46,632 nucleotides of DNA. Origin: JBDSLU01 sp039916225. Its GTDB lineage: Bacteria; Acidobacteriota; Vicinamibacteria; Vicinamibacterales; Vicinamibacteraceae. The DNA is taken from the NCBI GenBank assembly GCA_039916225.1, contig JBDSLU010000020.1, positions 1 to 46,632 of the forward strand, written 5' to 3'. Positions 8,117-15,168 of the stretch are shown here, one piece after another (position 1 is the first letter of the stretch; each line of letters opens with the position of its first letter). Position numbers and translations under genes: made by a program. The notes beneath the pieces are model-generated. The model was not told where the DNA came from. It saw only the letters and a program-made list of their open reading frames with translations, and did no database searches.

Positions 8117-9673
8117 TTACGACGCGGCCGGCTCCGAGATCCCGCACTCTTTCATTTTGTTGAGGAGCGTCTTGTAGCTGACCTTCAGGTAGGCTGCCGC
8201 CTTGCGCCGGTTCCAGCGGAACTTGGCCAGGGCCTGATCGATCGCCTCGCGCTCCGCCTTCATCGCCGCGTTGCGGGCCAGCGCCTGCAAATCGACACCG
8301 TCGGCCTCGACGGTCTTGTCTTCCACCACCTCGTCATCGGGATCGACGACCAGCGGCGCCATGACGACCGGCGGCGGGAGCGCGACCGCGATGGGCGGCG
8401 GCGGCGCGACCGCGATGGCGGCTGCGGCCACGGCCACCGGCTGGGCTACCGGCGCGGGTGCGGCGACCGGTAACGGCAGGGCTTGCGCCGTTTGCAGGCG
8501 GACGAGCTCGCCGAGCAGCAGTGACTCCTCCTGCAGCACGACGTAGCGCTTCATCATGTTCTCGAGCTCGCGGATGTTCCCCGGCCACGAGTAGCCGAGC
8601 AACGCGTCGAGGAGCCCGCGGCTCGGTCGGACGGGCGGCCGGCGGTAGACCGCGGCGTACTTGGAGAGGAAGAACTCGACGAGCGCCTGGATTTCCTCGC
8701 GCCGCTCGCGCAGCGGCGGGATCCGCAGCTCGATCACCTGCAAGCGGTAATAGAGGTCCTCGCGGAAGGTGCCGTGCCGCATCATCGCCTCCAGATCGCG
8801 GTTGGTGGCGGCGAGCACGCGGACGTCGACTTCGATCTGCCGGTTGCTCCCGAGCCGGGTCAGCTCGCGGTCCTGCAGGACGTGCAGCAGCTTGGCCTGG
8901 AGCGCGGCCGGCATTTCGCCGATCTCGTCCAGCATGATGGTGCCGCCCTGGGCGAACTCGAACTTGCCAATGCGGGTCGTGCCGGCGCCGGTGAAGGCGC
9001 CGCGCTCGTGGCCGAACAGCTCGCTTTCGAGCAAATCGGCGGGCAGCGCCGCGCAGTTGACCTTGACGAACGGCTTGGTTCGGCGCGGCGAGCGGCGATG
9101 CAGCTCGCGGGCGATCACTTCCTTGCCAACACCGCTCTCCCCGCGCAGCAGCACGCCGACGTCGGAGTCGGCGACCCGCTCGACCATCGCCAGCACCGGC
9201 TGCATGGCGGCGCCGGAGCTCCACGAGAGCTGTGTGCCCTGCGGATCCTCGGCCGCCTGGGCGCTGAGCCGGGCCACTTCCGCGCTCAGCGACTCGCGCT
9301 CGAGGGCGTTGCGGATGGCGGCCTCGAGGGCCGCCTCGCCGACGCCGTCGGGATCGCCGGGCTTCAGCACGTAGTCGGCGGCGCCGAGCCGCACCGCCTC
9401 GACGATCGTATGCGGCGCCTGGCGACCGGACAGCATGATCACCTGGGCCGCCGGCCGAGCCTGCCGAATGGCGCGCAGTGTCTCGATTCCGTCCAGGTCC
9501 GGCATCAGTACGTCCAACAGGATGACATTGGGTGCTGAGCCGGCACGCAGGCCTTCGAGCAGGGCGGTGCCACTGTTGAACACCTCGATCGCGTAGCCCT
9601 GACCCGTCAGCAGCGTGTGCAAATAGCCGGTGAAGGCGTCGTCGTCGTCGACGATCGCCAGGCGTGCGGTCAT
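8117..9673 (-). CDS. sigma-54-dependent response regulator (NtrC type)
   Basis: A 518-residue activator: receiver domain (residues 1-120, phosphoacceptor Asp54 in ILLDVLMPD), AAA+ domain with Walker A GESGVGKE (178-185), the sigma-54-contact loop GAFTGA (225-230) and Walker B TIMLDE (about 245-250), then a long Ala/Pro/Val-rich linker and a C-terminal Fis-type helix-turn-helix (NRRKAAAYLKVSYKTLLNKM). It should open sigma-54 promoters when phosphorylated. ATG 9673 overlaps the kinase stop as ATGA, so the two genes form a translationally coupled pair. Several nearby genes carry sigma-54 promoters and are likely targets. Confidence 0.95.
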   Translation of the reverse strand: MTARLAIVDDDDAFTGYLHTLLTGQGYAIEVFNSGTALLEGLRAGSAPNVILLDVLMPDLDGIETLRAIRQARPAAQVIMLSGRQAPHTIVEAVRLGAADYVLKPGDPDGVGEAALEAAIRNALERESLSAEVARLSAQAAEDPQGTQLSWSSGAAMQPVLAMVERVADSDVGVLLRGESGVGKEVIARELHRRSPRRTKPFVKVNCAALPADLLESELFGHERGAFTGAGTTRIGKFEFAQGGTIMLDEIGEMPAALQAKLLHVLQDRELTRLGSNRQIEVDVRVLAATNRDLEAMMRHGTFREDLYYRLQVIELRIPPLRERREEIQALVEFFLSKYAAVYRRPPVRPSRGLLDALLGYSWPGNIRELENMMKRYVVLQEESLLLGELVRLQTAQALPLPVAAPAPVAQPVAVAAAAIAVAPPPPIAVALPPPVVMAPLVVDPDDEVVEDKTVEADGVDLQALARNAAMKAEREAIDQALAKFRWNRRKAAAYLKVSYKTLLNKMKECGISEPAAS

Positions 9674-10326
9674 TCGTTTCCAGTCTCCATGGGCAAGGAC
9701 AACGCAAGAGCTAGGCCATCTCCTGCCAGCCACACCCTTCCACCCAGGGCCGTAACGAGGCGATGCGCCAGCGCGACGCCCAATCCCAGCGACGATTGCC
9801 ACGGATCGAACGGCTGTTCCGGCCCCTCCAGGGCGGCCGAGAGCGCTTCCAGGCTGGCCGGCCCCGCCGGGCTGGCCGGCGCACAGGCGAAGACCAGGGT
9901 ACTCGATTGCGGCCGGACCGTCGCCAGCGCCCCCGGCTTACGGCCGGCGCGCACGGCGAGGAGCGTGACGATGGCCTCGGCGGCGCGGTCCGCGCTCGTG
10001 CCGACCGCCAGCGAGCCCTCGACCGGGCCGTGCTCGCCCAGTCCGATGCCGCGCTCGGCCAGGATCACCGCGACCCGGTCGACTACCTGCCCGGCCGGCG
10101 CGCGGCTCCCGGCCGGCCCGGGCGGGTCGTCCAGGAAGGCGCCGGCCTCCTGGCACAGGCGCGAAACCTTGGCCAGTGCATCCTGGGTGCCGGCGAGCGC
10201 GCGCTCACGGTCTTCCGGCGTCGGCAGCTTGTCGCCGCGAATCAGGCGCACGTAGCCATGCGCGACACCCAACGGCGTACGCACGTCGTGAATCAATACG
10301 GCGAGTACTCGTTCCGCGTCCGACAT
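9670..10326 (-). CDS. small histidine kinase-like protein with degenerate ATPase domain
   Basis: A 218-residue soluble protein that starts at once with a HisKA H-box, LIHDVRTPLGVAHGYVRLI. The C-terminal part retains a G2-like segment, SSLGLGVALAHRLVTALGGRVW, but the N-box Asn is not evident (IVTLLAVRAGRK sits in its place) and no clear DxGxG motif is seen. There is no membrane segment or PAS domain. It may be a weak kinase, a phosphatase, or a phosphotransfer scaffold for the regulator whose ATG it overlaps by 4 bp (ATGA). Its own start is 73 bp from the divergent receiver gene. Confidence 0.8.
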   Translation of the reverse strand: MSDAERVLAVLIHDVRTPLGVAHGYVRLIRGDKLPTPEDRERALAGTQDALAKVSRLCQEAGAFLDDPPGPAGSRAPAGQVVDRVAVILAERGIGLGEHGPVEGSLAVGTSADRAAEAIVTLLAVRAGRKPGALATVRPQSSTLVFACAPASPAGPASLEALSAALEGPEQPFDPWQSSLGLGVALAHRLVTALGGRVWLAGDGLALALSLPMETGNE

Positions 10327-10399
10327 CCAGGCTGGGTGGGACTGTCACTGGTAGCAGGTGCGCCGCGCGGCGCAACGTGCCAGACTGTCTAGTATCACA

Positions 10400-10807
10400 A
10401 TGCCCGCCGCCGCCACCATTCTCATCGTCGACGACTATCCCGATGCCCTGGACGTCTGGGATCTCTACCTTCGGGCCTCCGGTTTCGAGGTGCTTCGCGC
10501 CGAGGACGGCAACGAGGCGCTGCGTATTGCCTGCGAAAACATCCCCGATCTGGCGGTCATGGACATCGAGCTGCCGGGCATGTCCGGCTGCCAGGTCGCG
10601 CGCGCCCTGCGCGCCGGGGCCGACACCCGCCACATCCCTTTGATCGCCTCCACCGGCCATTCCCTGCCGGCCAAGCTCGACGAAGCCAGGCGCTCCGGCT
10701 TCGACCTCATCCTGATCAAGCCGTGCGACCCGGCTGAGCTCGTCGAGGCCATCCGCCGCCACCTGGACGCCCGCCCCGCGCGCACCGCCGCCACGCCTGA
10801 GCAGTGA
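10400..10807 (+). CDS. single-domain response regulator (CheY-like receiver)
   Basis: A 135-residue lone receiver domain: acidic pocket (ILIVDDYPDALDVW), phosphoacceptor Asp in LAVMDIELPGMSG, Thr/Ser switch (LIASTGHS) and conserved Lys in LILIKPCDPAELVEAIRRHL. There is no output domain. It is transcribed away from the kinase/sigma-54 regulator pair across a 73-bp spacer and may take phosphate from the same kinase or from the hybrid kinase at 3269-5864. ATG 10400 matches the usual start of the fold; an upstream in-frame ATG at 10358 would add 14 unlikely residues. Confidence 0.88.
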   Translation: MPAAATILIVDDYPDALDVWDLYLRASGFEVLRAEDGNEALRIACENIPDLAVMDIELPGMSGCQVARALRAGADTRHIPLIASTGHSLPAKLDEARRSGFDLILIKPCDPAELVEAIRRHLDARPARTAATPEQ

Positions 10808-10854
10808 ACTGCCTTTTTGGGGCAGACCTCTTCCGCACAACCTGCCGTAGAGGC

Positions 10855-10870
10855 TGGTACGAAGCGTGCT
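10855..10870 (+). promoter_or_regulatory. sigma-54 (-24/-12) promoter of Lmo0937-type gene
   Basis: TGGTACG-AAGC-GTGCT matches 10 of 12 consensus bases with GG-N10-GC spacing. The predicted start near 10881 is 47 nt upstream of the ATG at 10928. Confidence 0.6.
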
Positions 10871-10927
10871 CAACACGTAGCACGCGCCGACCGCGGTGAA
10901 TGTCGGCCGCTCAAAGGGAGAGAGATC

Positions 10928-11080
10928 ATGCTGAACGTCATTCTGGTGCTGCTCGTGCTGATGTGGCTCGCTGGGATGGTGAGCTCGTACACGATGGGTG
11001 GCTTCCTGCACCTGCTGTTGCTGCTCGCCGTGGCCGTGTTCCTGATTCGGCTGATTCAGGGGCGCCGACCGGTCCTCTAG
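10928..11080 (+). CDS. Lmo0937-family (DUF5670) small membrane protein
   Basis: A 50-residue peptide with two hydrophobic helices (MLNVILVLLVLMWLAG and GGFLHLLLLLAVAVFLIRLI) separated by MVSSYTMGG. The W-x-x-G ... GG-x-x-HLLLLLA-x-x-x-x-L pattern is that of Lmo0937-type proteins, a stress-associated family of unknown role. The ATG at 10928 is preceded by AAAGGGAGAGAG. The gene has its own sigma-54-type promoter and a short hairpin just past the stop. Confidence 0.88.
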   Translation: MLNVILVLLVLMWLAGMVSSYTMGGFLHLLLLLAVAVFLIRLIQGRRPVL

Positions 11081-11085
11081 CGTCG

Positions 11086-11102
11086 CCGGGCGTGGCGCCC
11101 GG
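11086..11102 (+). terminator. short terminator-like hairpin
   Basis: A 7-bp GC stem (11086-11092 with 11096-11102) with a 3-nt loop begins 6 nt after the stop of the Lmo0937-type gene. It lacks a T-tract. Confidence 0.35.
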
Positions 11103-11180
11103 GCACCGTCTCTTGCATGGCGGTGCCGGGTGACGTAGTCGCTGCCACACGATCGCCGCGTCATCAGCGCGGCGACGTGT

Positions 11181-11196
11181 TGGCCCACCGGTTGCA
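11181..11196 (+). promoter_or_regulatory. sigma-54 (-24/-12) promoter of DUF4142 gene
   Basis: TGGC-CCACCGG-TTGCA is an exact core match with GG-N10-GC spacing. The predicted start near 11207 gives a 36-nt leader that includes GGGAGGGAG before the ATG at 11243. Confidence 0.7.
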
Positions 11197-11242
11197 CCAC
11201 CCAACCTGCCGCACCGCAGGCTGCGGCGGGGAGGGAGCGACC

Positions 11243-11776
11243 ATGACGCGCGTGCCGTTCATTGTGTCGGTGCTGCTCGTGTCGGTGCTGGTCGGGGTCA
11301 CGTTCGGCGCCGGAGCCCCGCTCCCGGCGCAAGCGCTCGCCGATCCGGCGCGCACCCCGGACGCGGCCTTCGTCGCCAAGGCGTCCGAGGCCGCGGCAGC
11401 TGATCTCCAGTTGGCGAAGCTCGCGGTGACGCGGGCTGCCGCCGCCGGGATCAAGGCGCTGGCCCGCACGGTGGTCGACAGTCGCACCGTCCTGGCCCGA
11501 GACCTCGCGACGATGGCCGGCACGCGGCAGATCGCGAGCCCTCCGCACCCCGACGCCAAGCCGGCGTCGGCCCTGCGCGCGCAGCCGCGCGCTTCGTTCG
11601 ACGCGGCCTTTCTCGCCGCGATGATCACGAACGGCGAAGCCGCCGTGGCGCTGTTCGACACCGAGTCGCGCGACGGGCGCGATGACGAAATCAAGGAGTG
11701 GGCGGCCCGACAGCTGCCCGCGCTCCGCGAGCATCTCACCGCCGTTCGCGCCCTGCGTCTCCGCGCCGGCTCGTAG
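11243..11776 (+). CDS. DUF4142 secreted helical protein
   Basis: A 177-residue protein with a signal peptide (MTRVPFIVSVLLVSVLVGVTFGAGAPLPAQA) and a helical body. The order of segments, FVAKASEAAAADLQLAKLAV, then ALARTVVDSRTVLARDLATM, FDAAFLAAMITNGEAAVALFD and EWAARQLPALREHLTAVRAL, is that of DUF4142, a ferritin-like periplasmic family found with other stress proteins. The usual ligand-like His residues are not obvious in the middle helices (HPD... and EHL only), so metal binding is uncertain. ATG 11243 follows GGGAGGGAGCGACC. Confidence 0.85.
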   Translation: MTRVPFIVSVLLVSVLVGVTFGAGAPLPAQALADPARTPDAAFVAKASEAAAADLQLAKLAVTRAAAAGIKALARTVVDSRTVLARDLATMAGTRQIASPPHPDAKPASALRAQPRASFDAAFLAAMITNGEAAVALFDTESRDGRDDEIKEWAARQLPALREHLTAVRALRLRAGS

Positions 11777-11929
11777 CGTCCCGGCGTCGCCCCGTTCGGT
11801 CGCTCGTATCGTTCGGTCGATCGTGGATCGAGCTGGGCCGCGCGTGTCAGCTCCCCGATCCCCACCACTCACGCGCGACAACCGGGCGCCCACATGATGT
11901 GGCCGCACGGACCAAAGGGAAGAAGAGTC

Positions 11930-12619
11930 ATGAAGAAGAACATCCTCGCAGCCTGTAGTCTCGTCGCCATCTCCGGTCTGAGCCTCGCCGCCCAGCAGCC
12001 GCCGCAACCGCAGCCGCTGCCGCAGACCCCGCCCACCGAACAGACCCCGCCGAGCCAGCCGGCTCAGCCCGCGCCCGAGCCGACCACCGCTCCGGCTCCG
12101 GCGCCGAGCCCGACCACTCCGTCGCCGAGCCCGACCACTCCGTCGCCGGCGACGCGAGCGTCCTCGCCGATGAGCGACATGGCCAAGACGGCGACGACGG
12201 TCACCGGGTGCCTGAAGACGTGGGACAGCCGCACCATGGCCCCGGCCACGGGCAGCGGGTCCGGCGCGGGCAGTGCGGCCTCGCCAGTCGCCGCGGCACC
12301 GAGCGCGACGGGCGGTTCGGCGCAGTTCGTCCTGAGCAACATCGACCGGACGGGTGTGGCGTCGCGCACCGGCGCGTCGTCGTTCCTGCTCAAGACGTCC
12401 GATTCGAGCGTCTCGTTCAGCCAGCACCTCAATCACAAGGTCGAGGTCACGGGCACGCTGTCGGATAGCGCCCGCAGCACGGCGACGGCCGACAAGCCGA
12501 GCGCCGATCGCGACGCCACGGCGTCGGGTCGGGTCAGCGCGGACGACATGAAGCTGCCGGTCCTGAACGTGACGGCGCTGAAGATGGTGTCGCCGACCTG
12601 CGGCACCGGCTCGAACTGA
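11930..12619 (+). CDS. secreted Pro/Thr-rich protein of unknown function
   Basis: A 229-residue protein: signal peptide (KKNILAACSLVAISGLSLAAQ), a Pro/Gln/Ser/Thr-rich linker (residues about 22-75, including two copies of the heptad SPTTPSP), then a compact domain that starts TVTGCLKTWDS and contains FVLSNIDRTGVAS, FLLKTSD and VEVTGTLSD. The TVTGCL...Y/FxL...VEVTGTL pattern is common in small secreted acidobacterial proteins, probably an OB-like beta fold; two Cys (TGCLK and SPTCG) could pair. Function is unknown. ATG 11930 follows GGGAAGAAGAGTC. A strong hairpin follows the stop. Confidence 0.75.
   Translation: MKKNILAACSLVAISGLSLAAQQPPQPQPLPQTPPTEQTPPSQPAQPAPEPTTAPAPAPSPTTPSPSPTTPSPATRASSPMSDMAKTATTVTGCLKTWDSRTMAPATGSGSGAGSAASPVAAAPSATGGSAQFVLSNIDRTGVASRTGASSFLLKTSDSSVSFSQHLNHKVEVTGTLSDSARSTATADKPSADRDATASGRVSADDMKLPVLNVTALKMVSPTCGTGSN
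12103..12144 (+). repeat. 21-bp tandem duplication in the Pro-rich linker
   Basis: Two perfect adjacent 21-bp units (12103-12123 and 12124-12144) encode the repeated heptad in the proline-rich linker of the secreted protein. This is a recent duplication and a likely site of length variation. Confidence 0.85.
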
Positions 12620-12639
12620 CGCGCTCCGCGGTCGACGAT

Positions 12640-12669
12640 GACGGGCGACCCTCACCAGGGTCGCCCGTC
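12640..12669 (+). terminator. strong hairpin between secreted protein and phosphodiesterase genes
   Basis: A perfect 13-bp stem (12640-12652 with 12657-12669) with a 4-nt loop lies 20 nt after the stop at 12619. No T-tract follows, but its strength and position suit transcription termination. Confidence 0.6.
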
Positions 12670-12722
12670 GCACGTACGTCGCTTCGCAGTAGGATCCTCC
12701 CGCTCGTGCTGGAGGATCCGCG

Positions 12723-14060
12723 ATGAGAGTGTTCGTTCGATGCCTGCTGGCGGCGGCTCTCGCCGTCGCCGCCCTGCTGCCGCTCGGTGCCGCGCCAGAC
12801 GCGCCGCGCGTCCTGCTGATCTCGATCGATGGGCTGAAGCCCGCGTCGTACACCGACCCGGCGTTGGCGGCGCGTACGCCGAACCTGAGGCGCCTGGCCC
12901 AGGAGGGCATCTGGGCCGACGGCGTGGTCGGCGTCACGCCGACGGTCACCTATCCGTCGCACACCACCCTGATCACCGGCGTCCAGCCGGCCCGCCACGG
13001 CATCTACGACAACCGCATCCTCGATCCCGAGAACCGCTCGAACGGCGCCTGGTACTGGTACGCCCGCGCCATCCAGGTGCAGACGCTGCCTGGTGCGGTG
13101 CGGGCCCGCGGCCTGACCGCGGCCGGCGTGACGTGGCCGGTTTCGGTCGGCATGGACCTCGACTTCAACGCCCCGGAGTTCCCGGGGACGTCGCGCCATC
13201 CGGAAGGTGTGCAGCTCCTGCGCGCCCTGAGCACGCCTCGGTCGCTCTTCGACGGCGCGGAACTGGCCCGCGGCTCGGCGTTCGGCTGGCCGCAGAACGA
13301 TCGCGATCGCACCGACCTCACCAGCTTCATCCTGCGCACCTACGCGCCGAATCTGACGATGCTGCACCTGATCGGGCTCGATGCCGCGCAGCACACCTAC
13401 GGCCCCGGATCGCCCGAGGCGCTGGAGGCGATGGCGCTGATGGATCGCTACGTCGGTGAGCTGGTGGACGCGGCGCGCAAGACGCCCGGCGGCGACCGGA
13501 CGACGATCGCGGTCGTCAGCGATCACGGCTTCCTGCCGCTGACGACGCAGCTCCAGCCCAACGCCGCGCTGAAGGCGGCCGGCCTGATCGACGTCGACGC
13601 CGCCGGCGCCGTCACCGGCTGGCGGGCCTGGAGTCATTCGGCCGGCGGCTCGGCCTATATCTACGTCAAGGACGCGGCCGATCGGCCCAAGGTGGCAGCG
13701 CTGCTCGAGACGCTGCGGAAGGATCCGGCCAACGGCATCCGCGCCGTGTGGACGGCCGAGGACCTGGCCAAGGCCGGCGGCCACCCCGACGCCCAGTTCG
13801 GCATCGACATGGCCGACGGGTTCTACACCTCCAACGCCCACGACACGCTGCGCAAGCCGTCGACGTCGAAGGGCGGCCACGGCTTCGCCCCGGATCGCCG
13901 GGAGCTGCACGCCTCGCTGGTCCTGGCCGGGCCGGCGGTGACGCGGCGCGGCACCGTGGGGATCGTCACGCTGACGCAGGTCGGGCCGACCCTGGCGACG
14001 ATCTTCGGCGTGTCGCTCGATCCGCAGGCCGCGGCGCCCATTCTGCTGACCGCCCGCTAG
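12723..14060 (+). CDS. secreted ectonucleotide pyrophosphatase/phosphodiesterase-type hydrolase
   Basis: A 445-residue alkaline-phosphatase superfamily enzyme with a signal peptide (residues about 1-25). Metal-site residues are all visible: Asp in LLISIDGLKP, nucleophile Thr in TVTYPSHTTLITG, Asp and His in LIGLDAAQHTYG, Asp-His in VVSDHGFLPL and His in KGGHGFAPD. These are the NPP-family two-zinc ligands, so it should hydrolyse phosphodiester or pyrophosphate bonds outside the cytoplasm. The usual length fits. GGAGG lies 4-9 nt before the ATG. The physiological substrate is unknown. Confidence 0.92.
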   Translation: MRVFVRCLLAAALAVAALLPLGAAPDAPRVLLISIDGLKPASYTDPALAARTPNLRRLAQEGIWADGVVGVTPTVTYPSHTTLITGVQPARHGIYDNRILDPENRSNGAWYWYARAIQVQTLPGAVRARGLTAAGVTWPVSVGMDLDFNAPEFPGTSRHPEGVQLLRALSTPRSLFDGAELARGSAFGWPQNDRDRTDLTSFILRTYAPNLTMLHLIGLDAAQHTYGPGSPEALEAMALMDRYVGELVDAARKTPGGDRTTIAVVSDHGFLPLTTQLQPNAALKAAGLIDVDAAGAVTGWRAWSHSAGGSAYIYVKDAADRPKVAALLETLRKDPANGIRAVWTAEDLAKAGGHPDAQFGIDMADGFYTSNAHDTLRKPSTSKGGHGFAPDRRELHASLVLAGPAVTRRGTVGIVTLTQVGPTLATIFGVSLDPQAAAPILLTAR

Positions 14061-14117
14061 CCGGCCCGCGCGCCATCGACCTTCACACCGTCTCATCGCC
14101 GTCGCCGCGCGCTACGA

Positions 14118-14133
14118 TGGCAACGGGCTCGCG
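14118..14133 (+). promoter_or_regulatory. possible sigma-54 promoter of YeaQ/DUF1003 fusion gene
   Basis: TGGCAAC-GGGC-TCGCG keeps GG-N10-GC spacing and matches 8 of 12 bases; the -12 half is poor. The predicted start near 14144 would leave a 21-nt leader with AAGGAGGT. Confidence 0.35.
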
Positions 14134-14164
14134 GTCGGGACGGGCCGAGGCAAGGAGGTTTCTA

Positions 14165-15013
14165 GTGCGGCAGTTGCTGACGTGGACGGTGACCGGGTTG
14201 GGCGCGGGCTGGTTCGTGCTGACGGTCATGCGCAGTCGCCGCGAGTTCGGCGTGCTTGGCGACCTGGTGATGGGCTGCCTCGGGGCCATCGTCGGCGGCT
14301 GGCTGTTCCGGCGCCTCGGCATCGTCGCCCCGGATCACGTCGGCGGCCAGGTCGTCGTGGCCCTGGTCGGCGCCACCGCCCTCCTCGCGTCGGTCAGGGT
14401 GTTGCGCAGTGCCATGCGCGTGACCGGCGTCGCCAACGCGGCTGCCACCGCAGTCGCGGCGACCACCGGCGACCTCGAGGAGCGGTTGAAGCGCGTCGGC
14501 GCCTTCGAGCGCAGCATCGTCCAGGCGTGGCTGAGCCGGCAGGGCCGCTCCCGCGATCCGAACCTCGCCTTCGACGAGCAGAGCACCTTCGGTCAGCGCG
14601 TCGCCGACAAGGTCGCCCTGGTCGGCGGCAGCTGGACGTTCATCGGCATGTTCGGGATCGGGCTGATGGCCTGGATGGCGTTGAATCAGGAGATGGATCG
14701 GCCCTTCGATCCCTACCCCTACATCCTCCTGAACCTGCTGCTGTCCTGTCTCGCTGCGCTGCAGGCGCCCGTGATCATGATGAGTCAGAACCGCCAGGCG
14801 CTGAAGGACCGCTCCGACGCCCGCACCGACTACGAGGTCAACGTCCGCGCCGAGATGGAGATCCTGTCGCTGCACCGCAAGCTGGACCTGTTGCGCGACG
14901 AGGAATGGCGCCGGCTGTGTGGGGCCGTCGAGCAGCACCAGGCGACGTTGGCCGCCATCGAGCGGCGGCTCGAGGGTCTTGTCCCGCCTGCCCCGCCTGC
15001 CGACCTGCGCTGA
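14165..15013 (+). CDS. fusion of a GlsB/YeaQ-type membrane domain and a DUF1003 domain
   Basis: A 282-residue protein starting at GTG 14165, just after a near-perfect AAGGAGGT site. Residues about 1-80 hold hydrophobic glycine-rich helices (GDLVMGCLGAIVGGWLFRRLG) typical of GlsB/YeaQ/YmgE stress membrane proteins. Residues about 138-250 form DUF1003: RVADKVALVGGSWTFIGMFGIGLMAWMALN, the FDPYPYILLNLLLSCLAALQAPVIMMSQNRQ helix pair, then DYEVNVRAEMEI. A helical tail follows (LHRKLDLLRDEEWRRL). Both families are linked to stress but usually occur as separate proteins. Confidence 0.85.
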   Translation: MRQLLTWTVTGLGAGWFVLTVMRSRREFGVLGDLVMGCLGAIVGGWLFRRLGIVAPDHVGGQVVVALVGATALLASVRVLRSAMRVTGVANAAATAVAATTGDLEERLKRVGAFERSIVQAWLSRQGRSRDPNLAFDEQSTFGQRVADKVALVGGSWTFIGMFGIGLMAWMALNQEMDRPFDPYPYILLNLLLSCLAALQAPVIMMSQNRQALKDRSDARTDYEVNVRAEMEILSLHRKLDLLRDEEWRRLCGAVEQHQATLAAIERRLEGLVPPAPPADLR

Positions 15014-15168
15014 CGATCGAGAGTTCGCTGCGGAGGCGTGGGTGCAGGCCATGGCCCGTGCGGCCGACATATAGTGGAGAGTTGTGGTTGGCCCGGCGGG
15101 CCGACCAGGGCTACCGGCGCCCGGCAACGGCCGATGGCTACCCCTGACAATTCCGACGGAGGACGAGC

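Noticed and set aside
10346..10372. Possible sigma-54 promoter before the lone receiver gene
   Set aside because: GG-N10-GC spacing exists but only about half of the consensus bases match.
10809..10825. Small hairpin with a T-rich loop after the receiver gene
   Set aside because: Stem is only 5 bp and the Ts are in the loop, not after the stem, so a terminator cannot be supported.
11101..11116. Second sigma-54-like element, GGGCACC...TTGCA, before DUF4142
   Set aside because: GG and GC are separated by 11 bases instead of 10, and a perfectly spaced element lies 80 bp downstream.
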